The notes under the pieces: model-generated
The model's input: the letters and a program-made list of their open reading frames with translations, nothing else
Told to the model about the DNA's origin: nothing
The model's database searches: none
Part shown: in pieces, positions 19,583 through 30,258 of the stretch
How the letters are laid out: each line of letters starts with the position of its first letter
How positions within the stretch are numbered: position 1 is the stretch's first letter
Assembly (NCBI RefSeq): GCF_000197735.1
Contig: NC_014550.1
Location: 1,178,001-1,242,000 of the forward strand
DNA: 64,000 nucleotides
Source of the DNA: Glutamicibacter arilaitensis Re117
GTDB lineage: Bacteria; Actinomycetota; Actinomycetes; Actinomycetales; Micrococcaceae
Direction of reading: 5' to 3'
Program-made: the position numbers and the translations under genes

Positions 19583-19993
19583 TTAGCTGCCTGCTCCGGT
19601 GGCATGCTGATTGATTGCAGACCGAAGATCTTCGGGGAAGAGCTCTTTGACATCTTCATCAAATTTGGACCCGTCGTCCGGACGGCGAAGATCTTGCCCG
19701 TCGATGCGGAACGGGAAGGCATCAACTTGTGCCATGGCATCGGCCGATTCGTTGCTGGATGGCGCGCAACTAGCCCAGCCGTAAGTCGTGGAATCCTCAA
19801 TACGGAAAACCTCGACGCTGCAGGTCGGTGCTTCGATGACTGTTCCTTGCTCCTGGACGAGTTCAACAATCGAGGCCTGGTCTTCGTCGGACAGGGCGGT
19901 CGGTTCGCTGGCTAAACCGCATGACGTGATCGCGAAGGCTACGGTGAGCGCTGTGCCCACACCGAAACCAAAACGCTTAATTTTCTGTCCCAT
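19583..19993 (-). CDS. putative lipoprotein of unknown function
   Basis: 136 aa from ATG 19993; the longer open frame to 20077 would put 28 residues before the signal peptide. The signal MGQKIKRFGFGVGTALTVAF is followed by AITSC with lipobox Cys25. The mature part is acidic, with one Cys pair (PTCSVEVF, GWASCAPS) that could be disulfide-bonded. No domain is recognised. A weak hairpin (19548-19573) lies after the stop. Confidence 0.7.
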   Translation of the reverse strand: MGQKIKRFGFGVGTALTVAFAITSCGLASEPTALSDEDQASIVELVQEQGTVIEAPTCSVEVFRIEDSTTYGWASCAPSSNESADAMAQVDAFPFRIDGQDLRRPDDGSKFDEDVKELFPEDLRSAINQHATGAGS

Positions 19994-20188
19994 GGCCCTG
20001 CTTACTACTTGGCGACTACTGAAACATATTTTTCCCCTATTAGCTGGGCAAAACAAGTCGGACTGGCCGTAAGGCACGAGCCGATATCCGCAACTGGCGA
20101 CTTGCTGCAGTTTGCCCGGTGCAAAACTCGGGGCAGATCACGTAACCGTTGGTAAGGCTGATGGTGTCATGGCGATAGGCTTAAGCCT

Positions 20189-20947
20189 ATGAGTGCACAG
20201 ATCAAGGTAGCCGTGCTCGGCGCGGCCGGACGAATGGGCTCAGAAGCGGTTAAAGCCGTGACTGAGGCTGCAGATATGGAATTGGTAGCAGAGCTGGGAC
20301 GAGGCGATGACCTGTCTCAGATCCTTGAATCCGGAGCAACCCACATCGTTGATCTGTCCGTTCCAGCATCAACCGTTTCCAACGTTCGATTCGCCGTTGA
20401 GAACGGACTTCATGCTGTTGTCGGAACGACCGGCTGGGATGATGAACGCCGTGCAAATCTGGAAGCGCTGCTCGCTGAGCACCCGGAAGCAGGCGTGCTG
20501 ATTGCACCGAATTTCGCCCTTGGCTCCGTGCTCGCCAGCGCTTTCGCCGCCACGGCCGCAAAGTACTTCGAATCCGTGGAAATCATTGAACTCCATCACC
20601 CGAACAAGGTCGATGCACCCAGCGGCACCGCTGTGCGTACCGCAGAGCTGATTGCCAAGTCGCGTGAAGCCGCAGGGGTGCCTGCCAGCCCGGATGCTAC
20701 GGAAACCCAGATAGATGGCGCACGAGGGGCCGTGGTAGATGGCATCAACGTGCACTCGGTACGTCTTCGTGGCCTCGTAGCTCACCAGGAAGTCCTGTTT
20801 GGCGGACCAGGCGAGCAGCTGACCTTGCGCCATGATTCCTATGACCGTGCTTCGTTCATGCCAGGAGTGTTCTTGGGCCTGCGCACCGTAGCCTCGCGCC
20901 CTGGGCTGACTTATGGCCTTGACGGATACTTGGAGCTGGGCAAGTGA
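20189..20947 (+). CDS. dapB: 4-hydroxy-tetrahydrodipicolinate reductase
   Basis: 252 aa. It reduces HTPA to tetrahydrodipicolinate in lysine/diaminopimelate synthesis. The nucleotide-binding GAAGRMG is at the N-terminus. The catalytic and substrate-binding region is ELHHPNKVDAPSGTA, with the conserved His pair and Lys, and the C-terminal family motif is seen in SFMPGVFLGLR. The next gene overlaps its stop by four bases, and dapA lies 1.7 kb downstream. Confidence 0.97.
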   Translation: MSAQIKVAVLGAAGRMGSEAVKAVTEAADMELVAELGRGDDLSQILESGATHIVDLSVPASTVSNVRFAVENGLHAVVGTTGWDDERRANLEALLAEHPEAGVLIAPNFALGSVLASAFAATAAKYFESVEIIELHHPNKVDAPSGTAVRTAELIAKSREAAGVPASPDATETQIDGARGAVVDGINVHSVRLRGLVAHQEVLFGGPGEQLTLRHDSYDRASFMPGVFLGLRTVASRPGLTYGLDGYLELGK

Positions 20948-21399
20948 AAACCAAACTGTGGGTAGGCGGCATTCTGCTGCTGTTCACGCTGTACATCGGC
21001 ATGACCTTTACCCAAGCAATCCGCCTGCTGAAAACCGGGGAATTGGTCGCACAGATCATGGGCATCGCCATTTTGGTTATTCCTGCATTGTGCGTCTGGA
21101 TTCTCATCCGTGAAGTGCTTTTCGGTCTGCGCACCGAGAAGATGGGCAAGTCATTGGCTGCCTCCGGCGAATTGCCAGAGGACCTGCCTCGGATGCCATC
21201 GGGCCGGTTCATTCGCTCGGCTGCTGATGCTGATTTCCCAAGGCATCAGCAAGACGTCGAAGAAAATCCAGAATCTTGGAAATCCTGGTACAGGCTGGCG
21301 TTGGCTTATGAGGCTTGCGGCGACAAGCCACGTGCGCGCAAATCGCTGCGTACCGCGATCGGTTTCTGGCGTACCGACCAAAACGTTAACCAGCGGTAG
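20944..21399 (+). CDS. small membrane protein with TPR-like C-terminus
   Basis: 151 aa, starting at a GTG that overlaps the dapB stop (GTGA), so the two are translationally coupled. Two hydrophobic helices (about 5-23 and 38-56) precede a soluble tail, in which ESWKSWYRLALAYEACGDKPRARKSLRTAI resembles one tetratricopeptide unit. The gene is commonly seen after dapB in Arthrobacter relatives. Function is unknown. Confidence 0.75.
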   Translation: MKTKLWVGGILLLFTLYIGMTFTQAIRLLKTGELVAQIMGIAILVIPALCVWILIREVLFGLRTEKMGKSLAASGELPEDLPRMPSGRFIRSAADADFPRHQQDVEENPESWKSWYRLALAYEACGDKPRARKSLRTAIGFWRTDQNVNQR

Positions 21400-21416
21400 C
21401 GCATACCAAGAACATA

Positions 21417-21456
21417 ACGATAGTCCGGGCTCATCAGAGCCCGGACTATCGTTTTA
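21417..21456. terminator. perfect 16-bp bidirectional terminator
   Basis: Arms 21417-21432 and 21437-21452 with an ATCA loop, then TTTAAA. It serves the dapB pair and the leftward acyltransferase-like gene. Confidence 0.9.
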
Positions 21457-22626
21457 AAGTTTGTCCTTTGCCGCGGCGTCGACATCTGCTCCGCTGAGCA
21501 CTCGAACGCCATATTCAAGCGGTCCAGATGCTTTGCTGAAGCCAAGCCATATCCCGAATATGGCTGTGGCTGCCACCAAGATCCACCAGATAGTCGAAGG
21601 CTCCAGATAGTCCTGCATTGCCGGCAACAAGATGAGATGCCCGACGTACAGCGTTAGCGGTGCTCTGCCCGCTCCGGCCACAATCCGTCCCAGTGGACCG
21701 AGATAGCCAATGATCAGCAGGAGCAGTCCAATGATCGCCACAGCGCAGGCAGCATTGTGCAGTGTGGAAAGCAACGAATTGCTGTGGCCAGTAGGCAGCC
21801 AGAGGTAGGCACTGTGGTCGAGCAGAGGTTCTAGATTCATGCCGGGCAGGCGGCCGGTGGTGATCATGGTGGGAACCAAGGATGCTTTGAGGTTCAATTC
21901 GCGGGCAATGAGCTCTGCGTTCTGCAGGCTGATAAGACGAGAACCGATGTAGGTCAGAATCGCAATGAGTGATCCGACTAAGGCGAGCAGTCCCGCCGTC
22001 TTCTTGCTGCGCAAGTTGCAGCTTCCCAGGGCGACCCCGAGCAAGCCAAAGCCTAACCAAACAAGCAAGGGGTAATACCCGGTGACGGTGAGGTCCTTGA
22101 ACAGCAGTTGGGGATTGAGCAGGTCGCCGAAACTTGGATTGTGTCCCAGCGACTGTCCCAAAGCGGCTGCTGCCAGCGGCCGCCAAAGAATTGGCATCAA
22201 GACCAGCCAAAGGGCTGAGACTACCCAAATGGTTATCCTTGGGAGCTTTAGAACTAGTGGAAGCAATAGAAAAAGTAGCCCATAGTGGACAAGTATGATC
22301 GCAATGCCTTCATTTATTGACCCAATCGCCATTCCGAGCACGGCAATAATTAATGCTCTCAAGACGAGGACTGAGTAAACCTTAGGGTGGGAAAACCTCT
22401 TCCGAGTCAAAGAAGTTGACAACAAAGTCAGCGATAAACCAGCTAGAACCATGAACAAAACTGATGCTCGGCCAGAGGCGAAAGTCCCAGTAAACGTTGG
22501 GGAGTAGGCGGGTATGCCACTGGTTTCGTACAGTGGAAAAATATGCGCGGCGAACATCCCGAGGATCGCAACAAGCCGGGCTGCATCCACGCCCAGCAGC
22601 CGCCGGGAACTACGCGTTTCGTTCAT
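21454..22626 (-). CDS. multi-pass membrane protein, HGSNAT/DUF1624-like acyltransferase
   Basis: 390 aa from ATG 22626, chosen because an upstream in-frame start at 22695 would run into the dapA start region. The N-terminal RRLLGVDAARLVAILGMFAAHIFP motif (read in two halves) is typical of the heparan-alpha-glucosaminide N-acetyltransferase/DUF418-related families. About ten hydrophobic helices follow, with GRAPLTLYVGHLILLP near the end. Members move acyl groups across the membrane to surface polymers; the acceptor here is unknown. Divergent from dapA. Confidence 0.7.
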   Translation of the reverse strand: MNETRSSRRLLGVDAARLVAILGMFAAHIFPLYETSGIPAYSPTFTGTFASGRASVLFMVLAGLSLTLLSTSLTRKRFSHPKVYSVLVLRALIIAVLGMAIGSINEGIAIILVHYGLLFLLLPLVLKLPRITIWVVSALWLVLMPILWRPLAAAALGQSLGHNPSFGDLLNPQLLFKDLTVTGYYPLLVWLGFGLLGVALGSCNLRSKKTAGLLALVGSLIAILTYIGSRLISLQNAELIARELNLKASLVPTMITTGRLPGMNLEPLLDHSAYLWLPTGHSNSLLSTLHNAACAVAIIGLLLLIIGYLGPLGRIVAGAGRAPLTLYVGHLILLPAMQDYLEPSTIWWILVAATAIFGIWLGFSKASGPLEYGVRVLSGADVDAAAKDKL

Positions 22627-22693
22627 GAAAACATCGCACCACGAATTGCACCAAGGATGCCATTGCAACATGCGCGAGTGTAGATTTAAACCC

Positions 22694-23605
22694 ATGGCTA
22701 CAAGTGCAATTGATAATCAGGCATACCCGTTCGGCACCGTGTTGACCGCCATGGTCACGCCCTTCGACGAAGCGGGTGAAGTCGATTACGCGTTGGCGGC
22801 GAAGCTGGCCACAAAGCTGGTTGACGATGGCTGCGACGGACTGGTTGTTACCGGCACCACCGGCGAGACCTCGACGCTGACCGATGAAGAGAACATTGAA
22901 ATGTTCCGTACCGTCGTCAACGCAGTCGGAGATCGTGCTGCGGTATTGGCCGGTTCCACGACCAATGACACCCGGCACTCGATCAAGCTGTCGCTGGCCG
23001 CCAAGGAAGCAGGGGTCGACGGTGTGCTGTTGACCACTCCTTACTACAACAAGCCAAGCCAGGCTGGCGTCATTGCGCACGTGAGAGCCATCGCCGAAGC
23101 AGTTGAACTGCCAATCATGCTTTACGACATCCCAGGGCGCGCGGGCATCTCGCTGGCACCGGAGACCATCATTGAGCTCTCCAAGATTCCTCAGGTCATT
23201 GCCCTGAAGGATGCCAAGGCCGATTACCAGTCCACCACCACCGTGCTGGCCAACACCGACCTGCACGTCTACTCGGGCGATGACGGGCTGACTTTGCCAC
23301 TGATGGCCGCAGGTGCTGTCGGCGTGGTTTCGGTAACCGCTCACGTTGCAGCGGCTAAGTACCGTACGCTAGTTAATGCAATGCATGCAGGAGATTTGGC
23401 GACTGCACGCACCACACACTTTGAGCTGGACGCGATCCAGCGCGGCATCATGGGCCACATTCAGGGCGCCGTGGCCGCAAAATATGGACTTCACTGGCAG
23501 GGTGTCCTGCCGAACACCGTCGTCCGACTGCCGCTGTTGGCACCGTCGGACGCAGAGCTCGATGCCATCCGCGCGGACTTACGTGAAGGTGGATGGGATC
23601 TGTAA
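22694..23605 (+). CDS. dapA: 4-hydroxy-tetrahydrodipicolinate synthase
   Basis: 303 aa from ATG 22694; upstream in-frame sequence overlaps the divergent gene and is not family-like. It condenses aspartate semialdehyde and pyruvate in lysine/DAP synthesis. TTGETSTLT (phosphate-binding Thr pair), PYYNKPSQ (catalytic Tyr), the Arg in YDIPGRAG and the Schiff-base Lys in IALKDAK are present. rnj follows after 19 bases, probably as an operon. Confidence 0.97.
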   Translation: MATSAIDNQAYPFGTVLTAMVTPFDEAGEVDYALAAKLATKLVDDGCDGLVVTGTTGETSTLTDEENIEMFRTVVNAVGDRAAVLAGSTTNDTRHSIKLSLAAKEAGVDGVLLTTPYYNKPSQAGVIAHVRAIAEAVELPIMLYDIPGRAGISLAPETIIELSKIPQVIALKDAKADYQSTTTVLANTDLHVYSGDDGLTLPLMAAGAVGVVSVTAHVAAAKYRTLVNAMHAGDLATARTTHFELDAIQRGIMGHIQGAVAAKYGLHWQGVLPNTVVRLPLLAPSDAELDAIRADLREGGWDL

Positions 23606-23624
23606 CGAAAGGGACTAACCACTT

Positions 23625-25331
<1,707 letters not shown>

Positions 25332-25342
25332 GCTCGTACCGG

Positions 25343-25378
25343 AAATGCCCCGGGCCATTTATGGTCCGGGGCATTTTC
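25343..25378 (+). terminator. terminator of rnj
   Basis: Arms 25343-25358 and 25361-25376 pair with one wobble position; the right arm ends in a T run. Confidence 0.85.
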
Positions 25379-25411
25379 GTATCTGCCAGCAGGCAAGGAC
25401 ACAGAAGTCCT

Positions 25412-25642
25412 TTAGTGCCAACCGACGAATTGAAGGTATGGGTGTGCCGCAGTCGTCGAGTCCTCTACGGCTGGAGAATTCTCGTAATTCAGCACTTCTC
25501 CGGTTTCAGCGTCCATCAAGATCACGGAATTCCACTCACCAGTTTGTGCGGGCGCATGCTGGCCGGCGGTAGCTGGCGTTGAAAGTGCTAAGCATCCCAG
25601 AATCACCGGGGCAGCGGCTAGGCCCAGCATTCGTTTGCGCAA
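25412..25642 (-). CDS. small secreted protein of unknown function
   Basis: 76 aa from a TTG at 25642. GGAGG lies six bases upstream (25649-25653 on +), much better placed than for the ATG at 25675. A signal peptide (RKRMLGLAAAPVILGCLALS, cleavage near ATAGQ) leaves about 50 residues: a DAETGEVLNY segment and an acidic middle. No family is recognised. The Asp-x-x-Thr-Gly turn resembles the start of propeptide-like (PepSY) or PBP-like repeats, but the match is too short to call. Confidence 0.55.
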   Translation of the reverse strand: MRKRMLGLAAAPVILGCLALSTPATAGQHAPAQTGEWNSVILMDAETGEVLNYENSPAVEDSTTAAHPYLQFVGWH

Positions 25643-25862
25643 TGTTTTCCTCCAAAGTAGATAGTAAAGTTCCATTCGATCCTATGCGCAAGCTCCCCGG
25701 AACCAGGGGAGGCAGTGAAATTACCGACATGGGTAATCGCTGGCATTGGATGCTGTCAGAGCACTTTTGAGGCAGAATTAGGCTCAACGCCACCTCAAGG
25801 AGACGACATATGCCAAGGCATTACCCAACGATTCGGAACGAAGCAACCGAGCCGAGGTGCGC

Positions 25863-26690
25863 ATGATTGAGTTCGAAAACATCTCCAAGCGGTATCCCGA
25901 TGGCACCGTAGCGGTCGATGATTTCAGCCTGCAGATTCCCGCGCATCAGACCACAGTCTTCGTCGGGTCATCGGGTTGCGGCAAGACCACGCTGCTGCGG
26001 ATGATCAACCGCATGGTGGAGCCGAGCCAAGGAACGGTACGGATCGACGGTGAAGACATCGAGTCCAAACCAGCCGTTCAGCTGCGCCGCAGCATCGGAT
26101 ACGTCATGCAGAATTCGGGCCTGCTGCCACATTTCACGGTGGCCGAGAACATCGCCACGGTGCCACGGCTCATGGGGAGCACGCGCCAGGATTCACACAA
26201 GCGGGCGCTGGAGCTGATGGAGACCGTGGGGCTGCCCGCCTCCATGGCGCAGCGTTACCCCCATCAGCTCTCCGGCGGCCAGCAGCAGCGCGTGGGTGTT
26301 GCCCGCGGACTGGCAGCGGACCCGAATATCCTGCTCATGGATGAGCCTTTCGGAGCGGTGGATCCGATTGTCCGTGCCGAACTGCAAGAAGAACTGATCC
26401 GGCTCCAAAAGGAACTTGGCAAGACCATCGTCTTTGTCACCCACGATATTGATGAAGCGTTCCTGCTTGGCGACCAAGTAGTGATCCTGGCTGCCGGAGC
26501 GCAGAAGCTCCAAGTCGGTAGCCCGAGCGAAATCATCGAGCACCCCGCCGATGATTTCGTGGCTTCATTCATCGGGGCCCAGCGCGGCGCCCGCGCGCTG
26601 CGCGTGAAGCACACCGAACATGGTGCGGTGCTGGTCGATGGCCAAGGCCGCACCCAGGGCCGGCTGGTGGATGGCAGGGACAGCCAGTGA
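25863..26690 (+). CDS. opuCA: osmoprotectant ABC transporter, ATP-binding subunit
   Basis: 275 aa from ATG 25863 (GAGG five bases upstream); an in-frame GTG two codons earlier is possible. It powers uptake of quaternary amines such as glycine betaine, choline or carnitine. Walker A is GSSGCGKTT, the signature LSGGQQQRV, Walker B ILLMDEPFGAVD and the switch His in VTHDIDEA. The C-terminal regulatory part is short, without clear CBS pairs. First gene of a four-gene operon with four-base overlaps. Confidence 0.9.
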   Translation: MIEFENISKRYPDGTVAVDDFSLQIPAHQTTVFVGSSGCGKTTLLRMINRMVEPSQGTVRIDGEDIESKPAVQLRRSIGYVMQNSGLLPHFTVAENIATVPRLMGSTRQDSHKRALELMETVGLPASMAQRYPHQLSGGQQQRVGVARGLAADPNILLMDEPFGAVDPIVRAELQEELIRLQKELGKTIVFVTHDIDEAFLLGDQVVILAAGAQKLQVGSPSEIIEHPADDFVASFIGAQRGARALRVKHTEHGAVLVDGQGRTQGRLVDGRDSQ

Positions 26691-27373
26691 ATTGGATCAT
26701 GGAGAACTTGGGCCTGATCGGATCGCTGTCGGTGGAGCACCTGCGCCAGTCGGCAATGGCGATCCTCATCGGCTTCGCCCTCTCAATTCCGCTGGGATGG
26801 GTTGCCTGGCGGTACAAGCTGGTGCGCGGACCGCTGGTGACCCTGACCGGATTGCTCTATACGATTCCTTCGCTTGCTTTGCTGATGATCCTGCCGGTAA
26901 TTACCGGCATGAGCGCCATCAGCGAAGCAAACCTGGTTGTGGCACTGTCGATCTACGCGGTGGCCATCATGGTCCGCGGCGTCGTTGACGGGCTGAACTC
27001 GGTAGACCCCGCCACCCGCTCCGCGGCAACGGCAATGGGGTACGGTCCAGCACGCCGCTTCTTCGCGGTGGATCTGCCTCTGGCCGGCCCGGTGATCCTT
27101 GCCGGCCTACGAGTGACAGCGGTCAGCACGATTTCCCTGGCTACGGTGGGCATCCTGGTTGGCGTGACCAATCTGGGCTACCTATTCACCAATGGACTGC
27201 AGCGGCGCATCATCGCCGAGGTCTTCGCCGGCATCCTGGCAGTGGCACTGATTGCCTTGGTCATCGACCTGCTCTTGCTCCTGGCAGGACGCTGGCTGAT
27301 GCCGTGGAACTCCAGCGGTTCCAAAACCAAGCGCTCCGTGCAGCAAGCCAGCGGGGAACAGGTGGACGCATGA
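26687..27373 (+). CDS. opuCB: osmoprotectant ABC transporter permease 1
   Basis: 228 aa, starting inside the opuCA stop (GTGA overlap). It is a BPD_transp_1-type permease with about five or six helices and the EAA-like loop AATAMGYGPARRFFAVDLPLAGPVI that contacts the ATPase. It pairs with the second permease encoded next. Confidence 0.9.
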   Translation: MNWIMENLGLIGSLSVEHLRQSAMAILIGFALSIPLGWVAWRYKLVRGPLVTLTGLLYTIPSLALLMILPVITGMSAISEANLVVALSIYAVAIMVRGVVDGLNSVDPATRSAATAMGYGPARRFFAVDLPLAGPVILAGLRVTAVSTISLATVGILVGVTNLGYLFTNGLQRRIIAEVFAGILAVALIALVIDLLLLLAGRWLMPWNSSGSKTKRSVQQASGEQVDA

Positions 27374-28101
27374 ACCTGATTGCCAAAGCCCTTGAATGGA
27401 TTTTCGACGCCGAGCAGTGGAACGGCGATTCGGGACTGCAGGTGCTGCTTGGACAGCATCTGCTGTACACCGCGCTTGCTGTCCTGCTCGCTTCGCTGGT
27501 GGCCATCCCGGCTGGTTGGGCCATCGGACATACCGGCAAGGGCCGGGAAATCGCGGTGGCCGCCGCCGGGATTGCCCGCGCCGTGCCATCCTTCGGCCTG
27601 CTGATCCTGCTGGTGCTGCTGTTCGGGGTCTTGCACAAGCCCGAAGCGGCGCTGGTGACCTTTGTCGTCTTGGCGATCCCATCGCTGCTGGCAGGAGCTT
27701 ATACCGGTTTCGAAGCTATCGACCGCAAGACCATCGACGCGGCCCGGGCCATGGGCATGACCGAATGGCAGATCCTGTTCAAGGTCGAAATCCCCTTGGG
27801 ACTGGGCTTGCTGGTTGGCGGCATCCGCTCAGCGGTTCTGCAAGTGGTGGCAACGGTGACCATTGCCGCCTACGTGAACCTCGGGGGACTGGGCCTGCCA
27901 ATTATCAGCGGTCTGAACCTGCGCCGCTTCGACATGGTACTAGGTGGAGCGCTGCTGGTCGCGGCGCTCGCGCTCTTGCTGGACCTGGTACTGGCTTTGG
28001 CCCAGAAAGCCGCTGAACCGCGCGGGCTTCATTCCTCAAAAACGAAGCCTCAGCCTGAAGACTCTGCATACCGAAAAACCTTAGAAAGGGAACCGTCATG
28101 A
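27370..28101 (+). CDS. opuCD: osmoprotectant ABC transporter permease 2
   Basis: 243 aa from ATG 27370, overlapping the previous stop by four bases (ATGA). About six helices are visible. The coupling loop reads AARAMGMTEWQILFKVEIPLG. It lies between the first permease and the binding protein, the usual OpuC order. Confidence 0.9.
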   Translation: MNLIAKALEWIFDAEQWNGDSGLQVLLGQHLLYTALAVLLASLVAIPAGWAIGHTGKGREIAVAAAGIARAVPSFGLLILLVLLFGVLHKPEAALVTFVVLAIPSLLAGAYTGFEAIDRKTIDAARAMGMTEWQILFKVEIPLGLGLLVGGIRSAVLQVVATVTIAAYVNLGGLGLPIISGLNLRRFDMVLGGALLVAALALLLDLVLALAQKAAEPRGLHSSKTKPQPEDSAYRKTLEREPS

Positions 28102-29000
28102 TATTGAAGAAAATTCTCCCGGCCACCGCGTTGGTGCTGGCCAGCGGGCTGGTCCTAGCGGGCTGTTCAAGCTCGGACCCGTTGGCTGGAGGAAGCAGCT
28201 CGGGCGACAGCGGCAATGAAACCATTGTGGTTGGCTCGCAGGCCTACTACTCCAATGAAATCGTTGCCGAGATCTATGCACAGGCGTTGGAGGACGCAGG
28301 CATGGAAGTTGAGCGCAAATTCAACATCGGCCAGCGCGATGCGTACATGCCGCAGCTCGAAGACGGCAGCATCGATGTCTCCCCGGAGTACACCGGCAAC
28401 TTGCTGCAGTTCTACAAGAAGGACACCGAAGCGCGTTCCGGCGATGAGGTGTATTCCGAGCTGGAGAAGGCGCTTCCTGACTCGTTAGCCGTCTTGGAAG
28501 CGGCTCAAGCTTCGGATCAGGACTCCTACACGGTGACCAAGAAGTTTGCCGAAGAGAACAAAGTCACCAGCATCGAGGATCTGGCTGATGTAGGCAAGAA
28601 GCTGACCGTGGGCGGACCGCCGGAACTGGAGCAGCGTCCCTATGGTCCGAAGGGCCTGGAAAGCACCTACGGGGTGAAGGCCGGCTTCTCTGCTACAGGT
28701 GATACGACGGTGGAAGATCTCGTGGCCGGTACGGTGAACGTGGCTAATGTGTTCACCGCTGATCCGCGAATCAAGACCGAACAGCTTGTGGTCCTTGAAG
28801 ATCCGAAGTCCTTGTTCCTGGCCTCGAACGTGGTTCCGCTGGTCTCGGCGGAGCAGTCCGAAAAATTGGCCGCGGTGCTTGACCCGGTAAGCCAGAAGCT
28901 CAGCGCACAGACGCTGGTAGAACTGAACGTGCAAAGCACGGTAGGGCAACAATCTGCGGCCGATATCGCTTCGGCATGGCTTGAAGCCCAGGACCTCTGA
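28098..29000 (+). CDS. opuCC: osmoprotectant-binding lipoprotein
   Basis: 300 aa, ATG overlapping the previous stop by four bases. The signal peptide ends in the lipobox LAGC, so the protein is anchored outside the membrane. The OpuAC/ProX-type domain shows the family start IVVGSQAYYSNEIVAEIYAQ, the ligand-region VSPEYTGNLL, and the hinge region VNVANVFTADPRI. The product binds a compatible solute. A strong terminator ends the operon. Confidence 0.9.
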   Translation: MILKKILPATALVLASGLVLAGCSSSDPLAGGSSSGDSGNETIVVGSQAYYSNEIVAEIYAQALEDAGMEVERKFNIGQRDAYMPQLEDGSIDVSPEYTGNLLQFYKKDTEARSGDEVYSELEKALPDSLAVLEAAQASDQDSYTVTKKFAEENKVTSIEDLADVGKKLTVGGPPELEQRPYGPKGLESTYGVKAGFSATGDTTVEDLVAGTVNVANVFTADPRIKTEQLVVLEDPKSLFLASNVVPLVSAEQSEKLAAVLDPVSQKLSAQTLVELNVQSTVGQQSAADIASAWLEAQDL

Positions 29001-29031
29001 CACGCGAGTTCTCGTGCGTTAGCAACTTTTG

Positions 29032-29080
29032 AATGCGGCCGTCCCGCCCGGAGAATTCCGGGCAGGGCGGCCGCATTTGC
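29032..29080 (+). terminator. terminator of the opuC operon
   Basis: A long GC-rich hairpin (29032-29052 with 29057-29077) with two G-U type positions, a GAAT loop and a trailing TT. It separates the opuC operon from the metallophore operon. Confidence 0.85.
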
Positions 29081-29133
29081 CGTACCACGTACCCGCCTTG
29101 CCGATCCAGGCGGACACCGGGGGCGTTTTCGTT

Positions 29134-29163
29134 TTGACAATTGATAATGATTCTCATTAGTGT
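29134..29163 (+). promoter_or_regulatory. promoter with overlapping Fur/Zur-type operator
   Basis: A consensus -35 (TTGACA, 29134-29139) is followed by a poor -10 candidate (TAGTGT, 29158-29163). Between them lies a perfect palindrome TAATGA-TTC-TCATTA at 29145-29159, extended on the left as TTGATAATGA. The core AATGATTCTCATT has the shape of Zur boxes in actinobacteria and also resembles Fur boxes. It does not resemble the DtxR/IdeR consensus. A bound repressor would block the promoter of the whole metallophore operon when metal is plentiful. Zur is preferred over Fur on family knowledge; not proven. Confidence 0.7.
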
Positions 29164-29238
29164 TTAGCAATGTTGGCCCATTGAGGCGCCGAGCACCGGC
29201 AGCCCGCCACCGGCCGCTAGAAACGGAAATAAGGATCA

Positions 29239-30258
29239 ATGAAGAGAATTAACCCCTGGATGCTGGCCGTGCCAGCTATCATCTTGGCAACCGCCACCGG
29301 ATGCAGCACCCCTGCAGGAACAGCCAATGAGAATGTCCCTGGCAGCGAGGCGGAAAAGACCGTCCTGGACAGCTGCGGCCGGGAAGTCGTATTCGATCAG
29401 GAGCCGCAAAGCGTCCTGGCCATCGGATCCGAGGCACCTGCCCTGCTGACCGCAGCCGGGGCAGGGGAGAAGATCACCCACTACGCCGGCAGGTACCAAG
29501 TACCTTTCGATGAGGAAACCGAGAAAGCAGTGCGCAACGCACAGCGGGTCATCGAGGATTCGCATGACGTTTCCTACGAAATGATCCTGGACTCCGGAGT
29601 GGATGTGGTTATCGGCACCGACATCGCCGCCGGGATCGACCTGAACGCACTGGCCCAGCGGCTGGAAAGGGCTGGAGTGAAGATGCTGACCGTCAGCGGA
29701 TACTGCGCTGGCTTTGAAGACCGCTCCACCTCGGGGGTGAGCGGCTTCGACCAGATCTACAAGGATGTTGAATCCTACGGGGAGCTATTCGGCACCGAAG
29801 ACCACGCCGCGCAATCGGTCAAGGACATGCGAGCCCGGGTAGATGCCGCAGCGAAGCGTGTTGCGCAGCAGGAGGAACAGCGCGGACTTCCGCTGTATGT
29901 CCCGACCGCCGGAACCCTGGGATCCTACGGCCACGAATCCCTGGTTGCCGAGCAGATGGAAGTGCTGGGCATGGAGAACGTATTCAACAACGTGCCCAAG
30001 CGCTATTTCGAACCTTCCAACGAAGAGCTGGTCGACAGCGCCGCGGACAAGGTCTTCGCCATGTACCTGCCCACCGGTTCCTCAAACTTGGAAACCGACC
30101 AGCAAGTGATCGATGAGCTGCGCCAGCGTACCGAGCTCAAGGGCCTGCCTGCCATTGAAGATGAAGACGGCATCGTGCCGCTGAACTACTACTACTCCTC
30201 GCCCGGACCGCTGGCCGTGGACGGGGTGGAACTGATCGCCGACCGGCTTACCCGGTGA
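29239..30258 (+). CDS. metallophore-binding lipoprotein (FecB/BtuF-like)
   Basis: 339 aa; ATG follows AAGGA. The signal peptide ends at ATGC with lipobox Cys22. The mature protein is a two-lobed siderophore/cobalamin-type binding protein: DSCGREVVFDQEPQSVLAIG near the start (typical of the family), a long middle helix (VKDMRARVDAAAKRVAQQ) and the closing lobe. It presumably captures the metal-loaded opine metallophore and delivers it to the FecCD/FecE pair encoded at the end of the operon. The racemase gene overlaps its stop by four bases. Confidence 0.85.
   Translation: MKRINPWMLAVPAIILATATGCSTPAGTANENVPGSEAEKTVLDSCGREVVFDQEPQSVLAIGSEAPALLTAAGAGEKITHYAGRYQVPFDEETEKAVRNAQRVIEDSHDVSYEMILDSGVDVVIGTDIAAGIDLNALAQRLERAGVKMLTVSGYCAGFEDRSTSGVSGFDQIYKDVESYGELFGTEDHAAQSVKDMRARVDAAAKRVAQQEEQRGLPLYVPTAGTLGSYGHESLVAEQMEVLGMENVFNNVPKRYFEPSNEELVDSAADKVFAMYLPTGSSNLETDQQVIDELRQRTELKGLPAIEDEDGIVPLNYYYSSPGPLAVDGVELIADRLTR

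Noticed and set aside
29134-29163. DtxR/IdeR iron box upstream of the metallophore operon
   Set aside because: The site lacks the TTAGGTTAGSCTAACCTAA-like pattern; the TAATGA/TCATTA palindrome is of Fur/Zur type.
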